NCBI GenBank assembly: GCA_009733775.1
Contig: WOGZ01000046.1
Span: forward strand, 98,470 to 162,469
DNA: 64,000 nucleotides
Direction of reading: 5' to 3'
Source: Alectoria sarmentosa
Taxonomy: Eukaryota; Ascomycota; Lecanoromycetes; Lecanorales; Parmeliaceae
The position numbers and the translations under genes are program-made. Positions 33,007 to 43,741 of this stretch are shown here, piece after piece (position 1 is the stretch's first letter; the number at the start of each line of letters is the position of its first letter). The notes beneath the pieces were generated by a model, which searched no databases, was not told where the DNA came from, and saw only the letters and a list, made by a program, of their open reading frames with translations.

Positions 33007-34530
33007 TCAAGATCGAACACCACTAACGCTATCACCGCCAAGAACATCAAGCTTCAAGATTCGCCGTAGATCTTCTTCAATGGATTTCGCATCTTTGAAA
33101 TGTCGAGAGGGAGTACTCTGAAACCCGCCAGGAGGTTTAGCTGGTGGGGTGAAGGCCGAGGAAAAAGGAGAACAGGGAGGGGCATAGCTTTTTTGCTGTT
33201 GCTGTGTATGGCCATTGATGGGGGTGGATATCTTCTGTACATGAGATTGCGTTGGAGTAGCTGGAAGCTCGGGAGGCCGAATGCCTGGCGAGCTCGGAAC
33301 TGAAATCTCTTTCCAAAGATTGGACGAAGGCGGTCGCTGAGTTGCAGACCCGTTGTTGGTGCCTATTCCTGATATTTGCTTTTGAGCCAAAGCAAGCAGA
33401 GCAGCGTGCCGTTGCTGGCCTCTGCTTGTTACATCTGGCACCAGGCCTGGAGAACCTCCACTGGGAGTAGTCTTGGGTGAAGGAGAACCTAAACCTTGGA
33501 AAGGAGTACCCGAGCGAGGCGAAGACGATACTGAACGTTGAGGCTTTGGTGAGTAGAGTAGTTTCTTGAGCTCCAAGGTTTGAGCCTTGCGCTGTTCATC
33601 TTTATAGTCGGCCTCCGTCATGGCCTTAGGAGCAGGTGTGATTGACTGGTTCTTAGTTGTACTATCAGGGGTTTCCTGTGCTGCGCCGTCCATCTCCAAC
33701 GGAAACATCCCACAGAGGGAGCTGTCGGTCGGTTGGCGCGAATGATGTCGAACATTATTCTGTGTTTCTGACCGCAAGCCCTTCGAGCCTGCTGGAGTTT
33801 CAAGCTGAGCCTTGGCCTTGGTGTCTCTATCAGCTTGAAAAAATAAGTCAAGCGGTGAATCTTCCCGGGCTCGACGGTCCTGGATCGGTTGGCTGTTCTC
33901 CATGAAGGGGGAGCTTTCGCTCTCGGAAGTCGTGTCAATTGTTTCTTGTTCCATCATACTCTTGAGGCTTGAAGTCTTGTCCACATTTGGAACCGATTTC
34001 GATAAGAATTTTGGGATGGGTAATGAGGAAGCCGCTGGTGATGCATGAAACGTGGGCCCTGCGTAGGCTTTCACTGGAGTCTCGTTTGGGCGATTTGGTG
34101 TTAGGGGTTGTTGAGGGAGCACTGATATTGGAGCGTCCATCGGATTTGGCCTCCGAACTCCTGATGCTCTTGTGATTCCTCCTTGCGACTTTCGGCCCTT
34201 CTTTCTTCGCTGATTCATGTCAGGGGCCGATTGGTTGCCTTGGTATTGCCCGTTGGAAAATCCGTCATACATCGACCTTGGCCGGGGAGGAGTGCTCGGA
34301 TTAGGAATTGCCAAATTATCGACGACACTGAAATCAGTTGCAGTGCCATGATCAACTCGACGAAGGATGCGCGTTGGCTGATCAGGTTCCCTACTACGAC
34401 CTGCGGCTGCCAACTCGGCATCTTTCTGGGTAGCAGATAATTGAGGAGGTGTAGAAGTAGCCGACTTTCGAAGGGGACGTCGAGATCCGCGAGGATTCTT
34501 CTGAGAGGTTTCTGCCTGCTTGAGAGGCAT
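33007..34530 (-). CDS. EDC1/PNRC-like mRNA decapping activator
   Basis: A single exon of 507 aa, mostly disordered Ser/Pro/Gln sequence. Near residue 155-180 stands one well-kept motif: YAGPTFHASPAASSLPIPKF. This matches the YAG activation motif plus LPxPxF Dcp1-binding box of yeast Edc1/Edc2 and animal PNRC2, which dock on the Dcp1 EVH1 domain and stimulate Dcp2. A short basic block before it (MNQRRKKGRKSQGG) fits RNA contact. The C-terminus has another conserved-looking helix (AKSIEEDLRRILKLDVL), and LALAQKQISG precedes it. It is much longer than yeast Edc1. The assignment rests on the motif; all other sequence is low complexity. Divergent from RBX1 across 696 bp. Confidence 0.65.
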   Translation of the reverse strand: MPLKQAETSQKNPRGSRRPLRKSATSTPPQLSATQKDAELAAAGRSREPDQPTRILRRVDHGTATDFSVVDNLAIPNPSTPPRPRSMYDGFSNGQYQGNQSAPDMNQRRKKGRKSQGGITRASGVRRPNPMDAPISVLPQQPLTPNRPNETPVKAYAGPTFHASPAASSLPIPKFLSKSVPNVDKTSSLKSMMEQETIDTTSESESSPFMENSQPIQDRRAREDSPLDLFFQADRDTKAKAQLETPAGSKGLRSETQNNVRHHSRQPTDSSLCGMFPLEMDGAAQETPDSTTKNQSITPAPKAMTEADYKDEQRKAQTLELKKLLYSPKPQRSVSSSPRSGTPFQGLGSPSPKTTPSGGSPGLVPDVTSRGQQRHAALLALAQKQISGIGTNNGSATQRPPSSNLWKEISVPSSPGIRPPELPATPTQSHVQKISTPINGHTQQQQKSYAPPCSPFSSAFTPPAKPPGGFQSTPSRHFKDAKSIEEDLRRILKLDVLGGDSVSGVRS

Positions 34531-34937
34531 TGTTTTGGTGGTGGCTTAAAAAATATGCAGCCTTGTTGGAAACAAACCGTGAAAGTGAGCAATGTTTAGG
34601 AGATACGAGCAGCGAGATTGATGAGGTCGTTCGGATTTGTAGTAGCAACGAGCAAGAAGCCTTGAGATATCCAGCTAATCTCCGTGGATGGGCAGCTTTG
34701 TTATCGAGAGCTCGATCAAGAGAGAGAAGAGTCTGGAGGCTTGATGTAGGTTTGAAATGGTACTAGTGTACGGTAGAGGGAGGATGAAGAGGTAACGGAG
34801 CTTTGTATGCGGTTCATGATGATGAGTGATGAGGGGGGTGAAATGAATAGTGTTGAAGACAGTGGGCTGGTTTGGTTTGCAGGGGCTTGGCGGCGCTTGT
34901 CCCGTTCCGAACATATCAAGCTCGAGAGTCACCTTGT

Positions 34938-34970
34938 GTTTGACGTTTGACACTTGACATTTGACACTTA
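34938..34970 (+). repeat. Short TTTGAC/CTTGAC direct repeats
   Basis: Four consecutive variants of a 9-10 bp word (GTTTGAC, GTTTGACA, CTTGACA, TTTGACA) in the EDC1-like/RBX1 divergent region. Could be a cluster of binding sites (the TTGAC core resembles a W-box-like word) or chance slippage. Confidence 0.55.
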
Positions 34971-35226
34971 CACATAACGTCAGCTTGTGAGATCAAGTCG
35001 AAGTATTGGTTCAGGCAATCCGAGTAAAGGATATCACCCAATCTCCTTCTTGCTGGAGCCTTGTTCTACAAATTATACTGTGGGCCCTTACCTAGCTCTA
35101 CTTTCGGAACAGAATTGCTAAAGTACATTGCTCACTTCACTTCGACCTTCTACTATCCTTTGGACATAACCTTCTCGCCTTGAATCTATCCCTGCCCTCA
35201 ACGTACCTCAAACCTTTCAAACCACC

Positions 35227-35762
<536 letters not shown>

Positions 35763-36087
35763 GAGGTTCGCCGATGGTTAGTAAGGCATGAAATACTCGA
35801 AGGATTAGAGAAGCTAAAGTATCAGATATGAGAAAGCACAGCATGGACACCGAATGAACGGAGAGCGAATGGGACGAGGATTAGCATAGGTACTGGAAGA
35901 TTCCTATCATGGCAGCCATCTATCCTTTCACGCAATGACGGCTCTCCAAGCTAGATCACGACTGGAATGAATTGCTTTTGCACAAATTGAATTCCTGCGT
36001 GTTGACCCAAATTCCTGTCCCACCATCCCGAGACGCCTGTGATCCAGGTGGCCATTGCCTGCGGGCTGATTTGTTCCCTGCTTGGGA

Positions 36088-36509
36088 CTAATTGATCTTC
36101 TTCCCATCAATTTCTATCCCCGATCCTGCTATCCCACTCCCACTCGGCAACCATTTCGCCGGTGAGCTGTTGTAGAAAGGGTACGGCGGAACCACTACGA
36201 GGAAGGCTAATGCGGCACCCGCGAGGCCCGTCCAGAGCGTAACGTAAATGTTCTGCAAAGCGAAGCCGAGGATGAAAGCGAAGAGCTGTAACAGGTCCAT
36301 GTCAATTTCCCATTGGAAGAAAACAGAGGGAAAGATATAGGCATACACCAGAGACGGTCAAAAGGACGGTAGATATGAATTCGGTTTGCTTTTGGCCTTC
36401 GAAATCCTGTACACATGGTCAATACCGAATCAAGTCGAGATCACAGGCAGCGACCCACAATTTGCCCTTCGAATAGCTCTTGGGCTTGTTGGAGAAGCTC
36501 GTCGGCCAT
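36088..36509 (-). CDS. SPC1: Signal peptidase complex subunit Spc1 (12 kDa)
   Basis: Three exons, 36459-36509, 36347-36406 and 36088-36285, 102 aa. Spc1 is a two-helix ER membrane subunit of the signal peptidase complex that helps spare transmembrane segments from cleavage. The family pattern is complete: LFEGQIDFEGQKQTEFI, two membrane helices (LFAFILGFALQNIYVTLWTG and LAGAALAFLVVV), then the hallmark VVPPYPFYNSSPAKWLP. The first splice creates EGQI-DFEGQ, a conserved junction, which confirms the model. It is divergent from the HTD2-like gene with only 161 bp between ATGs. Confidence 0.88.
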
Positions 36510-36670
36510 CTTGATTGAGCTTCTGTCGATGTGTCGCTTTCCATTGCTTTTGCCCGTCAAAAAGACTGTGCCATCGGCGTTTCTTTTCGCCGGCATGCGT
36601 GGAACGTTTCCGCAAGAGCATTGATGCTTCTTCCATCTATTACTCGCCTCTTTCGAGCTCGCCCTCCTTA
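36510..36670. promoter_or_regulatory. Compact bidirectional promoter, SPC1 and HTD2
   Basis: 161 bp separate the two divergent start codons, so both core promoters and 5' UTRs overlap or share elements. The plus-strand frame is open back to 36515 without a stop, but the ATG at 36671 is the sensible start (MAVRFTLKHVSPF). Confidence 0.45.
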
Positions 36671-38083
36671 ATGGCGGTCAGATTCACCCTGAAACATGTT
36701 TCTCCCTTTCACGCACCCAGAAGATGTCATATCGTCCTTCTCAGTTGGCCTCCATTTCCCCGCTACTACTCCGACTTCTCCCATCTCCGCGAGGAAATGA
36801 TTTCACGATTGCTTCCATACACAGCAGACTACATAACACCGACGCAGACCCGATCTCTCAGACTGGCCCTGGCTGATTGTCTTCCTCACTTTAACAAACC
36901 TCATTCTTATTTCAGGAAAGTCAACGATAGATCTAGTGGATCGGCTAATCTCCGATTGGAGATGAGCGAGCGTGACACACCGTCTCTGGATCCCACCCAT
37001 CACCTCGTCTACTTTCCAAACGTGCCGCCTGCCCATCTTCTCTTTCCAGACGGCACTGACTCTTGGCACTCTCCCGGGCCTCCCTTTACTCGAAGAATGT
37101 GGGCAGGTGGCAGTATGGTGTTTCTACAGGACATCGAGGTGAAGGGACATCCGTATCATTGCAATGAGTCGATTGCGGATGTGCAAGTCAAAGGGAGGGA
37201 AGGGGAAGAGAAGGTTTTCGTTAGGATTCGAAGAGTCGTGTTTCCCGGTAGGTATCCTGGAGAACTCTACAATGAGAGGATACGTCTTGTCGAGCAGCGG
37301 ACGTTGGTTTTCATGCGAGACAACCGCCAGGAAGGCTCTCCGACTGTCAGTCACTTATCGAGCAAAATTCTCAAACCGATACAGACACCTGATTTCTCTC
37401 ACAAAATGATCCCAACTCGAGAACTACTATTCCGATTCTCGGCGCTAACTGTCAATGCACATGCTATCCATCTCGACAAGCACTTCTGCCGCGAGGTAGA
37501 AGGGCACCGGGACCTGCTGGTGCACGGGCCTTTGACGGTGGTTCTGATGATCGAGGTTTTACGACATCATCTCCAGACTCTCGCGAATAGTGGCCAATAC
37601 TCGAGACTGCCTGAAACAATAACGCAAGTCCAGTATAGAAATTTGGCGCCTCTTTATGCAGGGGAGGAGATGAAAATATGCGTCAAAAGAAGAGAGAAGG
37701 AAATTGAACGAAGGACTCCGACCTGGGATGTCTGGATTGAGGGGTTGGACGGTGGATATGCGGTTAAAGGAACCGTGGAAACCGTGGAAAAAACCGCGAC
37801 GAGAGTCAGTGGACTAGAGAAGCGGTTCACAAGTTCAAGATTGAGTGAAGACGTTTCTGGTCATGGAATCACTCCACAGCAGGAGGAAAATCTGGAAGGA
37901 GAGACCATATCTGAAGAGCAAATCGCTTTACAAAGTTGGATTAATGCAAGAAATGAGCCTGTGTCAAATGAGGAGAGTATTCAAAAAGAGGACCTTGTCT
38001 TAGAAGAGAGGACGGAAAAGGAAAAAGAAGATGAGGCAGAAGACGAAACAGAAGACGAGACCGCGCCGTACTTTCAAAGGTGA
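36671..38083 (+). CDS. HTD2: Mitochondrial hydroxyacyl-thioester dehydratase type 2
   Basis: A single exon of 470 aa. The yeast counterpart is the 3-hydroxyacyl-ACP dehydratase of mitochondrial type II fatty acid synthesis, which supplies the lipoic acid precursor. Supporting blocks: an N-terminus without acidic residues (MAVRFTLKHVSPFHAPRR) suited to import; HHLVYFPNVPPAHLLFPDGT; RRMWAGGSMVFLQDI; TRELLFRFSALTVNAHAIHL, the hot-dog active-site segment with its His; and LLVHGPLTVVLMIEVL. The last 110 residues are Glu-rich and probably disordered, an extension beyond the yeast protein. The start was set at 36671 because the upstream open region overlaps the divergent promoter. Confidence 0.82.
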   Translation: MAVRFTLKHVSPFHAPRRCHIVLLSWPPFPRYYSDFSHLREEMISRLLPYTADYITPTQTRSLRLALADCLPHFNKPHSYFRKVNDRSSGSANLRLEMSERDTPSLDPTHHLVYFPNVPPAHLLFPDGTDSWHSPGPPFTRRMWAGGSMVFLQDIEVKGHPYHCNESIADVQVKGREGEEKVFVRIRRVVFPGRYPGELYNERIRLVEQRTLVFMRDNRQEGSPTVSHLSSKILKPIQTPDFSHKMIPTRELLFRFSALTVNAHAIHLDKHFCREVEGHRDLLVHGPLTVVLMIEVLRHHLQTLANSGQYSRLPETITQVQYRNLAPLYAGEEMKICVKRREKEIERRTPTWDVWIEGLDGGYAVKGTVETVEKTATRVSGLEKRFTSSRLSEDVSGHGITPQQEENLEGETISEEQIALQSWINARNEPVSNEESIQKEDLVLEERTEKEKEDEAEDETEDETAPYFQR

Positions 38084-38473
38084 CAGGACTCACTTGCTCA
38101 TAGTACCTGAGCGTTGGTAATACAAAGTCCCTGGCCTGATTGTCAGGCAGGGTGTGGGTGCAGATCGCTTGGCATATCAAAGGGCTGCTCCCACAGGGTT
38201 TTGGGACCAAATGACGAGTGAGGCGGCCCAAGTGCGATTTACAAAGGCTTGGAACTTGATTAAAGACGTGGCATGGATTGAGGATTACTTGGCGAACGTC
38301 GAGCACTCTGATCGAGGAAGCTCTTGTACAAGACTATGCAATCAGAGCTTCACACCCTTGACCCTTAATGTTGTCGCCGTCTAAAGATACACCTAATCAC
38401 AAATCGCCTCGTAATGACACATGCTACCCCGAACTTATTGCTTCATGTGACAACACCACCACCAACATCCACC

Positions 38474-41400
38474 TCAAGTCAGAGCAATTTTCTTTCCGAC
38501 CTCCAGATTTTCGATCTTCCGTTTCAAATCTCCCCGCTTCCGCTCTGAAAGAGTTCGGGGTCAGAACGTCTCTTTTGGGGTCATATTGGAGTCGCGAAAC
38601 AGGCCTCGGGTGTTCCTCCATTCCCAAGACAAGTCTCATAACTCAAAATGCAGTACGAATTAGGATAGATGGCTCGGAAAAGGTAACTCACTGGACACCA
38701 AGTCTTCCCCGGCGATCGCTTCCAGCTGTTCATTGGTCAACTCGCTCACGAAATTTGGTGAAAAGAGCCTTATGGGTGCGTTGGGACCAGTAACGAGAAA
38801 GTAATCGGCCGCTTGCATACAAACAACGTCCACGAAACGCTTCCGGGCGACCTTGTAGTAAGAATGAAGAATGTCGTGAAGGTCGTCGACTGTGTGCTTG
38901 AGATTGCTACCGGTAGTGGCGCTTTGGTTGAGAATTGCGTCGAGCTTGACCACTTTCCCTTGGTTCGGGTCCAAGGTGGCCATCTTTTCCATGCTAGCCT
39001 TCATGCGGGCGGATCGGCTGGATAGGTGTTAGCCTCGAATCTCAAGTCAAACAAAAGAGCGTTCTATAAGCAACGTCAGGCAAACAAAGGGCTTAATATT
39101 CGGATATACGATGGGAATTGTCTCAAATCAGGGGTGCTGCAGGAGCAGACCCAAGAAATTCAAGGGTTCCATATCCGGCGACGTGAAAAATACTCGAGAT
39201 TGTTCGCTTACCTCTTCTCGAGATTGTCGGCGAAATAGTGATTGGTTGTCAACGGTGTGCCGGATCGCTCAACAGCCAGCAAAAACTTTGTGTGATCAAT
39301 GCTCCTCTTGTACCGCTCAATAAGTTGGTCCAACAGTACTGAATGCAGACCTTGGCGCGCTCGCGGGTCCTTGCAGATCGTCGCCAACAAGTCCACCGTG
39401 AATGAGTGTACTAATGATACGATGTCATCCACGTATCCAAGAGCTAGAGCTTCCCAATTGGCCGACTGCTTCTTCCAGATGATGGGTAATAGGGAGGCGT
39501 CGAATGTGCCCAGTTCAAATCCGCGGGAGCTCTTGTAGACTTCTTCAAGCCAAGACTTAATGCCGACGCCAAATACCTTTGGCAGAGGGATCAGGCTGTC
39601 GTCTTGCATGATGTCCTCTAGTTCAGCATGATTCTTCTCGTATCTGACACTTTTGGAGTCATGGCTAAAGCCACCGGCTGTATTCGATGGCGCCCTGATT
39701 AGTGGGTTCGTGTGACTGTTAGACGCTTTACCGAAGGACCCTGGTGCCGCAAAAGGTGAAGGGGTACTGAAGGACGCTGGGCCTGAACTGTTCTCCTTTG
39801 CGTCTTTGTCTTTGTTGAAAGGCATGGTGTGGCCTCTCTGCCATACATCATCCGAGAAAATGGTATTACGGTTGACGACAGCGGTAGCCAACCTCAGGGT
39901 GGGAGTGGATTCAAAAGCGTCGTCCCCTCCGTAATGAGCCTTTAAGGCGAGGGAGGTAATGGCTTGGTACTTGGTGGCGAGCTCGAGCAGAAACTTATAC
40001 TGCTGATCGCGGGTTGCTCGACTGGGGCCCAGCGCATCTAGCTGGTTTTTGCATAGCTTCAACTTTCCACTTATCTCAGCTTTTACCTGTCGTAGTGCGT
40101 TAATTACGGGAGTCTTGCCATACCCAGTAGGTCAAATGCCGATTGGTCTCCCATGATGTTGGTGCAATACGTACCCTAGGGAACTCGCGCCTGATCATCT
40201 CTGCGAGGATCTCGACCAAACGGATTCGCAACGCTTCGATACCAACCCTGTCCTTTGAGACATTTGACCACGGCTCTTCGCTCTTGAAGAACGCCTTCTC
40301 CGTCGCATGTCGGTCGTCGGCTGATGCATTGGACAGACTATTGGCCAATGCTTGCTGGCCTATAACGTTTTCGGAGTCAGTGTTGCTTCTTCAAGGTAAA
40401 ACGCCGAGCAATGAAACAGCCCAAAGGGATATTTGAGGGCCTTTTACGCCCTCTACGGGGCTTGCAACCCCCAAAAGTGTTTCGGAATAGGAAAGAAACG
40501 CTCCGAAAGTATACATACCAGGATTCCGAACTATACACCATCCAAGGTTGAGGGCATGGCTCTTTCCCTCTATTATAGTGATGACTGTAGGTTCAGCACC
40601 CTTATCGACAAGATCCGGTTTCGTCAGGACTCCGAGAGTCCGCTCTCCTTTTACGTCCACTTCCTCCGCCATCTCCAGAATCTCTTGAGTAGCGATGTCC
40701 ACATTGGCTGGGATAACCGCGAGGATGACGGAGCGAGGATTTCGCATGTAAGTAGTCACCCTTCAAGCTTCGGAGTCAGCATGGCTTTTCCAAGACGGAA
40801 ATTGAGTCATGAGACAGGTTGGAAGACTACAGTAATCCTGAAAACTTGTCTTACGACTCAGATTACGGCATGCATGAAGAAGAGATCACCCCGAAAAGTA
40901 GACTTACATGTTGCGGACCATGGTCATATCAGCTTTTGTGGTCACTCCCGGTGTCGATTTCTTGAATATTCCGGGGACATCTATCACGCTTAAATGCTCC
41001 TGATCAGGCCCGCATATCTCTATCTTGAGAACATCGTCGGAGAACGTCTTTTTGTTGCCGCCTCTGTCGGCTTGTCCTAACCCCATGAGCTCCTGGACCT
41101 GTGGGATGAGCGTGGTCAGTGCGAACCATCAAGGTAATAGACCCGTCACAAGAAGAGAACGGTGGGATTCTACCTCTTTTAGAGTGTCTGCGAAAGTCTG
41201 GAGCTCCAGTGAGACGAGGTTACTTTTGCGCCACGCCCGCAACTTCTCCGCATAGTCAGACGGCGCATTCTCAGCTGGAATGACAGACATGGCGATCTTC
41301 ATCATTGGAGTTCTTCTGAACGTGATCTGTGTAGCAAAGCGCGTGCACAGTCCGCTGTCACGTGGGTAGGGTAGTCCTGTCAACCCTTCGAGTACTGAGC

Positions 41401-41698
41401 TCTTCCCACTGAAGGTAATTAGCAGATTGGCTCTATATCTTCTCAGACGTGATCTTACCTCGACTGATCTCCCACAACAAGTAACTGAGTAGCGTTTAGT
41501 AGCCATAAGAGATCGCAGAGTGAAAGGTTGCCTTACCTGAGGCAGCGCGACATACTCTCCGATTCCAAGCTCAAAGAACTTGTCAATCTTTTCCAAAAGT
41601 ACCGGATTGGCAAGGCTGGCTGGCTGATTCACCATGGTTGTTGTGATGTATTTGGAAACTTCGCTCAATGTGGATGCAGTGGAAGGAAATGTCGGCAT
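38474..41698 (-). CDS. Dynamin-family GTPase, Mx/DRP-like
   Basis: Nine exons: 41537-41698, 41459-41484, 41174-41408, 40908-41098, 40519-40760, 40175-40359, 39212-40086, 38692-39017 and 38474-38544; 770 aa with every phase consistent. G1 is GDQSSGKSS, assembled across a 26-nt exon; the G2 region is SGLCTRFATQITFRR; G3 is DVPG; G4 is TKPD. The stalk begins with GIEALRIRLVEILAEMIR, and a C-terminal GED-like part (HTVDDLHDILHSYYKVARKR) ends LKRKIENLEVGKKIALT. There is no PH or proline-rich domain, as in fungal Mx-type or VPS1-related paralogues. A Ser/Pro-rich loop (ENSSGPASFSTPSPFAAPG) interrupts the stalk. Five introns are short, but four measure 147, 159, 194 and 147 bp and carry unusual complementary ends. 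Confidence 0.85.
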
Positions 41699-42124
41699 GC
41701 GAAATGTGAGGTGCTTGTTGATATGATGTGTAAATGTGAGTGTTGACTGAGTTTCACATCTCGCGCTACCAACAAAGGACTAGCGCGATTGAGGATTTCT
41801 ACGTGAACCTGCAGAGTTCTCTAGTATTCTCCCTTCAAGCAGTCAATTTCTGAGGAGCGATACAATGATCATCCCTCTATCTAGCGAGTCTGCAGTGGCT
41901 TGAACAAGCATGAGACGGACAAGTCACAGAATCTTGCTTTCATGGCCGCCAAGAGTTCATTTTCTCTCCTTCTATCTGTACTCTTTAGCCTGAAATGCCC
42001 TGCACTACTAGTGCGTCAATGTGCGATCTAATGGTGTATTCCTATTATTCTGGGGGATATTCAATCTCAACGAATCCCTCATTATCTGTAAAAGTATCCA
42101 GGTTTCTATTCTCTGAAATCCGTC

Positions 42125-42579
42125 ATGTCCAGAGTCGACTATCCTATCGCGAGGAGATTTTACATTCGAAAAGCCAACATGTATCAGATCCCGCACCATG
42201 GAATTGCAAACCGCAGAAGCGCCGCCACATTTTGCTGGCCGAGTCCAGGAAGTGAAAATATCCTCGACCTACCCAACGAGCTCTTGTTTATGATCAGCGA
42301 AGCCTACTTCTTCAATACTGCAATTGGCCTCAGACAATCATGCCGGGCACTACTCGAAGCACCTACTGCGCCCTTGTGGTTACAATGTGAGTGTATACTG
42401 TGATCGACTTTGTGTGGATGATGGTCACAAAATTGGGGGCTGGGTCAGCCGTCTGCAGCGTCTGCAAGACATTTCACTCCTCGACAGACTTTACTCTGCG
42501 GCAGCTCGAGCGTAACCCTCCTGAACGCTTGTGCGAAGGCGCCCAGCGGCTCCTCTTTGTTGCTCCAGATACATACTGA
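42125..42579 (+). CDS. Short F-box protein with Cys-containing tail
   Basis: Two exons, 42125-42386 and 42449-42579, add to 130 codons plus stop with a 62-bp GT-AG intron. Residues 42-80 form an F-box (ENILDLPNELLFMISEAYFF, then TAIGLRQSCRALLEAP), which would bind Skp1 in an SCF ligase. Exon 2 encodes a CSVCKTFHSSTDFTLRQLER segment and RLCEGAQRLLFVAP, recalling the C..C...H motif that follows the F-box in a large family of filamentous fungi. The usual C-terminal half is missing or decayed in the sequence that follows, so the protein may be truncated. Confidence 0.5.
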
Positions 42580-43741
42580 TCTAATCAAGAGCTGCTCCAA
42601 GAGAAGGACTGCGGCTCTCAGGTCAGTCTAGCTCTCAACCTACCTTACCAAGATATCAGCTGTTACCTCAAATGCCTTACAAATATCTCGACATGCTAGA
42701 TGACAACAATGTGTTGGGAAATCAATTTGCATGGCTCCAGCAAAACTCAGCCCATCTTTATCGTCTGTCCGCACATGACGTTTGTACATCCGCATATCAT
42801 TGAGTTGATTGCTCAGCTTCGCAGCCAAGCGCAAGATGAGGACTGAAGCTAGCGGAGATTACGCGAAGATCTCCTGGACAGAGAACGGGGTCTGGTCTGT
42901 CTTGATTGCAGCGGTGGCACCCAAGCTACAGTAATGTGTGCTGGAATCAAACCGGGCAAGGCCTCCCTCAGCGATATGAGAGTACTCGAGCCTCTTAGCA
43001 GATCAACCGTTCCCGGGTAATTGGGTCAAGGTTGGTGCCTTCTTTCGAGAAATGAAGTGGAGATCTTGCTGATGGTGATCCAGATTGATCAGAGAGGTGC
43101 TGTGAGTGTCACCCTTCCGGACTCAGGCGGGAGTCAAGGGAGAATGGAGGAGGCGCCTGAGATTCGGAGTGTATTAGGGACTGCGCTTTTGGCCGATGAA
43201 CGTGGTGGTTGCTGTTCAAAGGCTATTGAAAGATAGATTGGCCGAGTTTGGCGGACTCGATTGGAAGGGGTAAAGGGAGTACATATAAATATCCAGGGGA
43301 AATATCTGGATCTCCAAAGGAAGAATGAAGGCGAAGCTGTTCCGTCGGCAGTCCAATTGGCTTTCCGCAAACCGGACGTTCGAAAAGGATCAAAGCTAGG
43401 ATGCTATCTCACGCTCTATGGCTGTATTTCATCTACCGTTGCTACCGTGCATGTCGTGAGATGATGTTGTACGTTTCAATCAGTCTGGTGGGCGCTGGGG
43501 TGCTGCATCACCCGGTTTTCCTACCACCACCACCGCCAAGACATGTATCCTTCAGGCGTCACCGCAGCACACGTATCGGGATGGCTTCCTTGGTATGATA
43601 GCATCTGCATCTCTTTCTACAAACTGCAATACTGGCAAGTCTGATAATCAAACCTATATCCCTCCCTCATAGCAAATGCCGGAACACTTCAAGTCTCTTC
43701 TTCCGCCATCTACAAGGCCTCATCCCCTTTCTTAGTCCACT
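42580..43741. other. Decayed F-box C-terminus and intergenic sequence
   Basis: Plus-strand fragments in mixed frames (MTTMCWEINLHGSSKTQPIF with CPHMTFVHPHII near 42700-42830, and RERGLVCLDCSGGTQATVMC near 42880-42960) look like the Cys/His-rich C-terminal part expected after the short F-box gene. They are broken by stops. From about 43250 on nothing is recognised. Confidence 0.35.
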
